DNA of 64,000 nucleotides from assembly GCA_029974595.1 (NCBI GenBank), contig JARKRC010000069.1, positions 1 to 64,000 on the forward strand, given 5' to 3'. Of the stretch, positions 52,543 to 59,880 are shown piece after piece. This stretch comes from Ereboglobus sp. Its GTDB lineage: Bacteria > Verrucomicrobiota > Verrucomicrobiia > Opitutales > Opitutaceae. Within the stretch, counting starts at the first letter, position 1, and each line of letters starts with the position of its first letter. The notes beneath the pieces are model-generated. The model did no database searches. It was not told the origin of the DNA and saw only the letters and a program-made list of their open reading frames with translations. The position numbers and the translations under genes are program-made.

Positions 52543-53601
52543 TTACCCTACATGCGGATGCGTTTTCAACATGCTCAGAGTGGAGCCCTCGTTCCAATGT
52601 GGAGAAACTCCCATCCTTATTGGTTGCTCAGGAATGCCATATTCACCCCGCTGCAATTGAGCAATAACCTGCTCAATGCCACGGATGCCAATCAAACGTG
52701 CCTTCCAATCTAAACCTGCGCAGTTAAAATCTGCCTTCTTTGTGATATTAAGGCAGCAAAAACCATGTGTTTCAGGAACGCGCGCCCCTTGATCAATCAT
52801 CCATTGCATGACTTCGACGTTATGTGCAATCACGACATCAGGTTTGTATTTTTGAAACCAGAGAGCAAAATCGAGACACATCCCCTCAGACACGGTGAAA
52901 ATGGATTCTGGCGTCTTTTGCACATGACCGCATTCAACATCGAAAAAGGCCGCGCTCCAACGATGCTGTAAATAACGCTCCTCCGATTGTTCCAGCACAA
53001 GACCAGGACGGCGATAGCCAAGTTCGCAAAGCCGACGTAGTGCCATCCGTATGGCTGCAAGTTTATCAAAACATACATTATGCAACGCAGGTAAACCATC
53101 ATTATAATCAGTGTAAACAATGGCATATCGCGACCAATCAATACTGACAATCGTCTGCGCATCATGCACCGGAAGGATTAACCCACCAAGGATTCCGTTC
53201 GATTGCAGTATATTCTCAATGTTCACACCGGCATGCTGTCGCAGCGCGAGAAGCTCGGTCCGGAATCCCAGATCAAGCGCGCGTTCAGTGGCTCCCTTGA
53301 TAACTTCGTGACGGTAGATGGCAGCAGCGCGGGAGTGCAGTTTCGAGCTGTCGAGGTCGATGATTCCGAGAGTGCCGCGAAACGCATGTCCGGATTTCAA
53401 ACGCATCCCTGCCATCACCAAGCTCGCAAGCGGGTTGCGCTGGTAACCAATTTTGCGAGCCGCTTTATGCACGCGTTCACGCGTTGCAAGTTTCACCCGC
53501 GGATTGTTGCGGAGGGCTTGCGAGACCGTCGTATGCGAGATACCAAGCACACGCGCGAGATCGCGCAGAGACCGATGGGCCGATCGTTTTGTCAAAACCA
53601 C
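52543..53601 (-). CDS. LacI-family transcriptional regulator
   Basis: The helix-turn-helix SLRDLARVLGISHTTVSQAL is followed by the hinge (GYQRNPLASLVMAGMRLKS) and a sensor domain. The start is GTG; no better ATG lies near. It follows the LacZ-type GH2 by 42 bases in the same direction, so it is probably co-transcribed and regulates the GH2-PL26-GH2 cluster. The inducer is unknown. Confidence 0.88.
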   Translation of the reverse strand: MVLTKRSAHRSLRDLARVLGISHTTVSQALRNNPRVKLATRERVHKAARKIGYQRNPLASLVMAGMRLKSGHAFRGTLGIIDLDSSKLHSRAAAIYRHEVIKGATERALDLGFRTELLALRQHAGVNIENILQSNGILGGLILPVHDAQTIVSIDWSRYAIVYTDYNDGLPALHNVCFDKLAAIRMALRRLCELGYRRPGLVLEQSEERYLQHRWSAAFFDVECGHVQKTPESIFTVSEGMCLDFALWFQKYKPDVVIAHNVEVMQWMIDQGARVPETHGFCCLNITKKADFNCAGLDWKARLIGIRGIEQVIAQLQRGEYGIPEQPIRMGVSPHWNEGSTLSMLKTHPHVG

Positions 53602-53643
53602 GTTCGACGTTGGAAGACGATTTTTTGCGTATGTTCTCGCCGA

Positions 53644-56600
53644 TTACTCCTTTGGCATCGAACCCACGATGCGCGACGAGATTTCCGGGTTGCCGAGCAC
53701 GGTCTGAAAAACCTCGGGCCATTTGCCGGCGACGAGTGGCAACAGGCGCAAGCTGCCACTGACAGGTTTCAGGTCTTTGGCCGGAATATTGGCTCTCGAT
53801 ATCGTGCGCTTTTCACCATGACCGGCGGAAAGGAGGATGTGGCTGAGGTAGGCTGCACTAGCTTCGGATTCGAGCGAGAGTGTTGCCGACTGGCAGACGA
53901 TTCCCAAGCCGTTGCCCTTGGTGTCGGTCGCAGCAGCAATATCAACTTCCGTGCGATCTCCCCCATACATGCGATTGGCCGAATCGAAATCCTCCCGTGG
54001 TTCGACAGTATAAACACCCCGCTCCATTCCTTCCGCTTGGATCGGATAAACGGCATAGGGGCCTTTGCCGAGCCAAGTCAGGCGCGTCGCTGTTTTTGGC
54101 AAGGGGAATGCAAGGCCGAGTTCGAGCAGGTGGTCCCGCGCGTTTACCGGGGTCAGTGTGTAGCCAACGTCAAGCCAGCCTTGTTTGGAGAACGTCAGAT
54201 GGACGTCGGCAGCGAAGCCCTGATCGCTGACATTGCCGCGCGATTTGTCCGCGGAGACCCGGGTGAATTGAAGTTTCAGCCTGACTTTCACGCTGTCGTT
54301 CGCCGACGCATTTACAGAGACCAGTTTCATTACAGGCTTGGTCAGGAGATACGGCATCCAGTAAGCAGAGCCTATTGCCTTGTAAGCGCGGATTTCCGAC
54401 ATTTGCGGCTCGCGACCCACACGCAGGGCAAAATCCCTAAAGGCGAAAGAGCGCGCGTCGGCGGCGCTGAATTGCACGTCGCCGGTTTCTTTGTTCACTT
54501 GCAAACGACTTTTGCCTGCGGTGTAGGTGACGGTCGCACCGGTTTCCGAAGTTTTGATGCCGTTGCCCGGAGCACGCTCCGTCCATGCTTTATAGATGTT
54601 GCCCCGCATCGTATCAGGCATGAGACGGATAGTGCGCTGCGTGATTTCCGCGCCTTTGGCATCGGTGAATGTGAAACGCAGGAACTGGTCGTGCATCGCC
54701 GGATTTTCGGGAATATCAACCGTGAAATCGACCGACACATCGCTATGAGGCTTGGCCTGCAATTTGAGTTCGCCGCTTTGCGCAATCTGGCCGTCGATGC
54801 GCAATTCCCACGAAGCGCGCACGTCCGACAGGTCCGTGAAATCGTAGCGGTTTTCAACGGGGATGTGCAGAGCCTGTCTGCCGGGCTTGACGGAAAGCGT
54901 CTCGATCGGAATCACGACAGGGGAATAGATTTTCTGCACCGCCCAATAGTCGCTTTGCGGCACGCGGTCGGCATCAACGATTCCGTCGGCGCCATCCTGC
55001 CCGTTGGTGTCGATCACGCGGTCGGGGGCGACCCATGTCTTTGCATTCACTTTGCCGATGATGATCGGCGCGGTGTCGGTTTCCTTCGGAATACCGGGAT
55101 AGGTGCCGACGGGGACAGTGCGATAAACACCTTGATCCTGAAAGTGCCAGATACATCCGCCGATAAAGCGGTCATTCTTTTGCATGATTTCCCAACTTTC
55201 CTTGAGCATTTCAATGGAGGTTCCAGCCGCGTGAGCATATTCGGTTATGAGCACCGGACCGTTGAGCTCGGGACGATCCAGAATATCATCGAGATAAGCA
55301 GAGGCTTTGCGCCTTTGGAATTGAGACCAAGAGCGGGGAACCAAATAGTGGGGAGCGAGGATATCCAGTTCCGGCGGCAGCTCGAAATAATATTTTCCGG
55401 TGGGATGCGCGAGGCAGCGCGAGCGGAAAGGATCCAGCGCTTTCACGATTCCAGCCGTGCGCACAACCATCGGTGTATAGGGATTTTCGTTGCCAATCGT
55501 CCAGATGAGGACGGAGGTCTGGTTTTTATCACGGGCCACAGTCGCCCTTGCGCGCAAGGCGAGGTTGTCCTCGTAGGAATCATCCGTAAGGTGCTTGTCG
55601 CCAAAGCCAAAAGGCACTTCGTCGATGACATACATGCCGTATTCGTCGCAGAGATCGAGGAACATCTTTTGCGGCGGATAATGCGACATGCGGATCGTGT
55701 TAATATTAGCGGCCTTCATCATGATGATGTCCTCAATATATTGATCGCGAGTCATGGCGCGGCCTGTTTCCGGGTGCATGTCGTGGTGCGTGATTCCGCG
55801 GAATTTTACAGACTGACCATTCAGCTTATAGACATTGTTCTCTATCGTGGCGGTGCGCAGGCCGATGCGCTGGGTAATTTGGTGAACGGGCTTGCCGTCG
55901 ACCATGAGCTGGACGTCAAGACGGTAAAGGTTGGGCGTCTCCGCATTCCAAAGCTTTGGATTGGCGATGGGCATCTCGTCCTCGACCATCGCGAGGCCGG
56001 GGCCAGTGAATGTCACGGGCTTGGAGAGCGAACCCACAATATTTCCGCCTGCATCGACAACATTGACGTTAAGCGCCGCCTGGGCGGTCTTTTTCGAAAA
56101 GGTTTCCATCCATGCCTTGATGCGAACGGACGCCTGCGTAGCTGTCGCGGTGACAGTAACCGGCGTGACGACGGTATAGTCTTTCACGTGTGTTTCGGGC
56201 ATCGAGAAAAGGACGACATCGCGGTGAATGCCAGAGAGCGCCCAATCATCGTTGGTATCGAACTCCCAGCCTTTTTCGCGGCGCATCACACGCACAGCGA
56301 TGACGGCCGGCTTGTCCGGCGTCACGAAACCGGTAATGTCGAATTCGCTCCGGTTAAAGCTGCTGGCGAACGAGCCGACCCGTTTGCCATCGATAAAAAA
56401 CTCGAATGCAAAACCGACGCCCTCGAAACGAATGAACGCGCGTCTGTCCTTCCATGCGCCGGGCACGGTGAAGGTCGTGCGATAATACCCGTCCTTGTCG
56501 CCGGGCTTTGTGTAGCTGGGGTTTTCAAAACCCTGAAGCTCCCAGTTACCCGGAACGCGAATCCGCTTCCATGCGCCGTCGTTGTAAGAAGGTTGAGCGT

Positions 56601-56790
56601 AGTCGGCATCGACACCTCCGAGCTTGAATTTCCACACGCCGTTCAGCGATTTTGAAAATTCCGCACGTTGATCCACTGGATAATACGTCAACGGGAGCGC
56701 TGGAATTGGCTGCTGACTTGCTTGTGCGGCACATGCCAAGCCGATGGCGGCAAGGGCGATTCCGAGAATTTTAGGAAACTGCATTTTCAT
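53644..56790 (-). CDS. Secreted LacZ-type GH2 beta-galactosidase
   Basis: A full five-domain GH2 of the LacZ type. A signal peptide (MKMQFPKILGIALAAIGLAC) is followed by the sugar-binding domain (GVWKFKLGGVDADYAQPSYN, VPGNWELQGFENPSY), Ig-like domains, a TIM barrel with acid/base in LIWTIGNENPYTP near residue 430 and nucleophile in PVLITEYAHAAGTS near residue 517, and a C-terminal beta-sandwich (DUF4981/bgal_small-like). Likely exo-beta-galactosidase on galactan side chains. The track start lies 37 codons upstream; I start at the Met of the signal peptide. The 1150-aa ORF on the other strand (53203-56655) is a shadow. Confidence 0.9.
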   Translation of the reverse strand: MKMQFPKILGIALAAIGLACAAQASQQPIPALPLTYYPVDQRAEFSKSLNGVWKFKLGGVDADYAQPSYNDGAWKRIRVPGNWELQGFENPSYTKPGDKDGYYRTTFTVPGAWKDRRAFIRFEGVGFAFEFFIDGKRVGSFASSFNRSEFDITGFVTPDKPAVIAVRVMRREKGWEFDTNDDWALSGIHRDVVLFSMPETHVKDYTVVTPVTVTATATQASVRIKAWMETFSKKTAQAALNVNVVDAGGNIVGSLSKPVTFTGPGLAMVEDEMPIANPKLWNAETPNLYRLDVQLMVDGKPVHQITQRIGLRTATIENNVYKLNGQSVKFRGITHHDMHPETGRAMTRDQYIEDIIMMKAANINTIRMSHYPPQKMFLDLCDEYGMYVIDEVPFGFGDKHLTDDSYEDNLALRARATVARDKNQTSVLIWTIGNENPYTPMVVRTAGIVKALDPFRSRCLAHPTGKYYFELPPELDILAPHYLVPRSWSQFQRRKASAYLDDILDRPELNGPVLITEYAHAAGTSIEMLKESWEIMQKNDRFIGGCIWHFQDQGVYRTVPVGTYPGIPKETDTAPIIIGKVNAKTWVAPDRVIDTNGQDGADGIVDADRVPQSDYWAVQKIYSPVVIPIETLSVKPGRQALHIPVENRYDFTDLSDVRASWELRIDGQIAQSGELKLQAKPHSDVSVDFTVDIPENPAMHDQFLRFTFTDAKGAEITQRTIRLMPDTMRGNIYKAWTERAPGNGIKTSETGATVTYTAGKSRLQVNKETGDVQFSAADARSFAFRDFALRVGREPQMSEIRAYKAIGSAYWMPYLLTKPVMKLVSVNASANDSVKVRLKLQFTRVSADKSRGNVSDQGFAADVHLTFSKQGWLDVGYTLTPVNARDHLLELGLAFPLPKTATRLTWLGKGPYAVYPIQAEGMERGVYTVEPREDFDSANRMYGGDRTEVDIAAATDTKGNGLGIVCQSATLSLESEASAAYLSHILLSAGHGEKRTISRANIPAKDLKPVSGSLRLLPLVAGKWPEVFQTVLGNPEISSRIVGSMPKE

Positions 56791-56893
56791 TTTTATGGAA
56801 TTGTTGGGAGATGCGTAAGCGCGGAACTGTTTTTTGCTTCGGGTTGTGAGGAGCACTTTTTTACCAAGATAACGAAGTGGATTAAACCTCGGC

Positions 56894-56911
56894 ATCACCA
56901 ATTATGGTGAT
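56894..56911. promoter_or_regulatory. Palindrome between PL26 and LacZ-type GH2
   Basis: The sequence atcaccaattatggtgat has perfect 6-base arms (atcacc/ggtgat) around a 6-base centre. It lies ~105 bases upstream of the GH2 start and just past the PL26 stop. It could be an operator for the LacI or AraC protein, or an mRNA hairpin. Confidence 0.45.
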
Positions 56912-57007
56912 TCTTGCGCGTGTATTTTGCAGCAAATGTCTCCAACTTGCACTGGTATCCGCACACACAAAACATCCAGGCAACAGCTAAGCCTGCGTTG
57001 CCAAAAG

Positions 57008-59863
57008 CTATTTTCGCCGGCTGGCCACGGAAATGGACGCAGGTAATCTGTCTCCCACGAGCGCGAGGCACTCGATGGCGGCAAGCCCCCACTGGGCGCT
57101 GAGATTGGTGCCAACCCATGTCGCTTCGTCAACCGGGTTGAGCACCGCAGGACCCTCGATTCGATTGGTCGCGAGAACGACCTCGGCCCAATCGCCGGAA
57201 TATCCGGGATAATCGGCCGTGGCGAAATTTTTCCATGCGCGCGCGGCAAGCGCGGGGTCATCAGCCATTTTTGCTGCATAGGCAATGAGCCGGGAGTGCG
57301 CCTGCACGAGAGCGCCGTTTCTGATGTCCATGCCAAGCGCGGCGATGCGTTCTTCCTTGGGCGCAGAGTAAAGCGTGCAATATTGGAGCCATGCCTTTTT
57401 GAAGCCTTCATATTCGCCCTGCCCCGCAGTAAGCTGGATGAGTTCGGCAAAAATTTCAACGGCCCCAAAAACGGAGTCGAGATGAGAAACGGAAATCGGC
57501 TTGTTGCCGCCGTCTCCAAGTGGACGCACAATAAGCGGTTCGATGCTGCCGTCGGCAATTTTGTAGCCGTAGCGGTCGCTCGTGAAAAAGCCCAGCGGCA
57601 TTTTGCCCCAATCGCGCATGCCCCGCAGAAGCTTGTCTCGATATTTCGGATCGCCGCCACGCTCCCACTCGGTAAGCCACGCGGCAGCGAGGTTGGCCCA
57701 GTCGGTGCCGAAGCTCACACGCGCATCATACGCGCCGAGCGGGGATGCATCCCCAAGTTTGCGCGCCGGATCGATGTCGTTCAGTTTTGCATCAACATCA
57801 AGAAGCTCGCGCATGATGTCGCCAACGCGTTCGTCGGCAGTGAGATAATAATAGATGCGGCGATAGGCGGCGGTGCTGATGCGCACCTGCTTCGCCGAGC
57901 AGCCCCAATGTTGCACATTATGGCGCGTGCCAAGTCCCGCGAAACGCCCGGCATGGTAGGTATCCACCTCGCTGGTGTGACGCGTCATCGCCTCGGCGAG
58001 ACGGAAAACGTCCGCGCGGCCTGTCCGCAGGTAATATTTCCAAAGCCAGAGGTCGGTGGAGAGCTCGGAATTGTCCCACGCATTGCCGCCGATGTCGTAT
58101 TTCCAGACATGGCGGTCACGGTCATAGCTGTGCATGACGTCGCCGTGATTCCAGAAACCATACCAGTGTCGCTGGTCTATTTGGTTTTGATAATACGCAA
58201 ACGACCATTCGAGACGGTCTTCAATCGCGGCCTTGGCAGGCGTAGAGCGATCGGGGAGCGACCAGATGGGACCGAAAACGCCCGCTGAAAGCAGGCGCTT
58301 GGGAGGACAAACAAGACGCGCCGGCTCGCGCACGAGCGCGGCCATGTTCACGATTTCGTCACGCGAGGGCGTCGTGGCGAATGCCCAAAGGCAGATTTCG
58401 CTCGTGCGGGCAATGCCGTGGGCATCACCAAAGCCGGGCTCGTAATCCTCATATGTGATTTCGAGCCCTCCCTTATATTGTTTTTCAAAGGTATCCATGC
58501 CCATGCCGTCATGGTAGAAACGGAGGTCCATCGCGGGAGCCTCGGGCGAATAAAGCCAGATGGTCACCTCGGCAGAGTCGGTATGGGCGTTGCGAATGTC
58601 GAGTTGCGCAGGATGACGCTGCCAGAAATCGCGCAGGCCAAAAACAACACCGCCGCCTTTTGCGCCGCCGATGTAGCCAACACCAGAAGCGCGTTTGCCT
58701 TGGTCGACATCAATCCAGCCATGCTCGGCCTTGGTGCGTTTGCGAATGCTAAAACCGTTTGCCGTCGGTTGCGAGAGCGTCGTGTCGCCCCAAGCCGGAA
58801 TGTATTGCAAGCGCTCTCTGACTTGCGGATTGAAGGTTTCGACGGGCGGGCACGCAAGACCGGCAATCTGGGCTTTCTTAATGGCGTTGCCCGGAGTCTT
58901 CGCGTCGGGATCGCGACGGATGCCAGTGAGGCCGCGCACAGCCTCGGCCCAGAGGCCCCTGCCCTCGCCCACGTAGCGCACATGACGGTCATGCATGTGA
59001 TCGCTCATCGGCACTTCGAAACGAAGGCCTAGTCCGCGAATAAAATCATTCTCCGTGTCGCCGTCGAAAACAAAGGTATGCATCACGCGAAGCGCATCCC
59101 CACCCGCGTAAAAGTAGAGGCGCAATGTGAATGGGAGCCACGCGCGCCCGTTGCCGGAATGGCGGCCTTCAATTTTTATGACGGCACGCACAGGACCGCC
59201 CTGCTCGACGGTTACGGCGGCAATGTCACTTTGAAATGCGTTCGTACGCCGGCTATGTGACACATTGTCGAGGTCGGGTGTCGGCGAACTGAGCGCGATC
59301 AGACGGCCATTTGTCAGAACTGTTTTCCCATCGCGCACGATGCTGCGAACAAGCGCGCCGCCCGCTTTTGGGATTATGCAACGAATGACGCCCGTATCCA
59401 CTTCGACGGTGGCGTCATTGTCGCGAACACTGACGGGGGTTTCTGGCGGTTTAGGCGCGCCTCGCGTCACCGTAAGATTGTTACCAACAGCGATGCCCGC
59501 GGGCACGGCGTGCGCAGTCCATTTTATTGAGCCATCAGGCCACCATGCAGTGGGCCAGCTTTGCATCGGAAGCGGTTTTCCGAAAGCATTGGTGAGCGCG
59601 AACGTGGAGTCTTTCGACGCGCCACCCATAGGCCACGGCATGCCCCATGTGGCGCCGATATTGAGCGCGGGCGCGTCATCGTCGAGCCACACGGTATCAG
59701 CGGTCGTTTTGAGTTTTGCGTTTTCCTTGTTTGATGCATCCGGCGGAGCGGAACCATCTTTTACCGCGCGCATGAGCGATGCGACAAATGGCGTCGAAGC
59801 AAAAGCGAGCGCTGTGCTTTTGACAAATGAACGTCGTGAGAGAGCTGAAGTTGTTTTTGCCAT
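57008..59863 (-). CDS. Tat-exported exo-rhamnogalacturonan lyase-like protein (PL26 / YetA type)
   Basis: A 951-residue protein with a twin-arginine signal (SRRSFVKSTALAFASTPFVA). The beginning, GKPLPMQSWPTAWWPDGSIK followed by WTAHAV, is typical of the PcRGLX/YetA-type N-terminal RIFT-barrel domain. The rest is a beta domain and a helical (alpha/alpha) domain (WYGFWNHGDVMHSYDRDRHV, YDIGGNAWDNSELSTDLWLW). PL26 enzymes cut unsaturated disaccharides from the ends of rhamnogalacturonan I. It sits between two GH2 enzymes, fitting pectin side-chain and backbone removal. Catalytic residues were not assigned. It lies 18 bases after the upstream GH2 stop. Confidence 0.8.
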   Translation of the reverse strand: MAKTTSALSRRSFVKSTALAFASTPFVASLMRAVKDGSAPPDASNKENAKLKTTADTVWLDDDAPALNIGATWGMPWPMGGASKDSTFALTNAFGKPLPMQSWPTAWWPDGSIKWTAHAVPAGIAVGNNLTVTRGAPKPPETPVSVRDNDATVEVDTGVIRCIIPKAGGALVRSIVRDGKTVLTNGRLIALSSPTPDLDNVSHSRRTNAFQSDIAAVTVEQGGPVRAVIKIEGRHSGNGRAWLPFTLRLYFYAGGDALRVMHTFVFDGDTENDFIRGLGLRFEVPMSDHMHDRHVRYVGEGRGLWAEAVRGLTGIRRDPDAKTPGNAIKKAQIAGLACPPVETFNPQVRERLQYIPAWGDTTLSQPTANGFSIRKRTKAEHGWIDVDQGKRASGVGYIGGAKGGGVVFGLRDFWQRHPAQLDIRNAHTDSAEVTIWLYSPEAPAMDLRFYHDGMGMDTFEKQYKGGLEITYEDYEPGFGDAHGIARTSEICLWAFATTPSRDEIVNMAALVREPARLVCPPKRLLSAGVFGPIWSLPDRSTPAKAAIEDRLEWSFAYYQNQIDQRHWYGFWNHGDVMHSYDRDRHVWKYDIGGNAWDNSELSTDLWLWKYYLRTGRADVFRLAEAMTRHTSEVDTYHAGRFAGLGTRHNVQHWGCSAKQVRISTAAYRRIYYYLTADERVGDIMRELLDVDAKLNDIDPARKLGDASPLGAYDARVSFGTDWANLAAAWLTEWERGGDPKYRDKLLRGMRDWGKMPLGFFTSDRYGYKIADGSIEPLIVRPLGDGGNKPISVSHLDSVFGAVEIFAELIQLTAGQGEYEGFKKAWLQYCTLYSAPKEERIAALGMDIRNGALVQAHSRLIAYAAKMADDPALAARAWKNFATADYPGYSGDWAEVVLATNRIEGPAVLNPVDEATWVGTNLSAQWGLAAIECLALVGDRLPASISVASRRK

Positions 59864-59880
59864 GGGTCCAATACCGGCCT

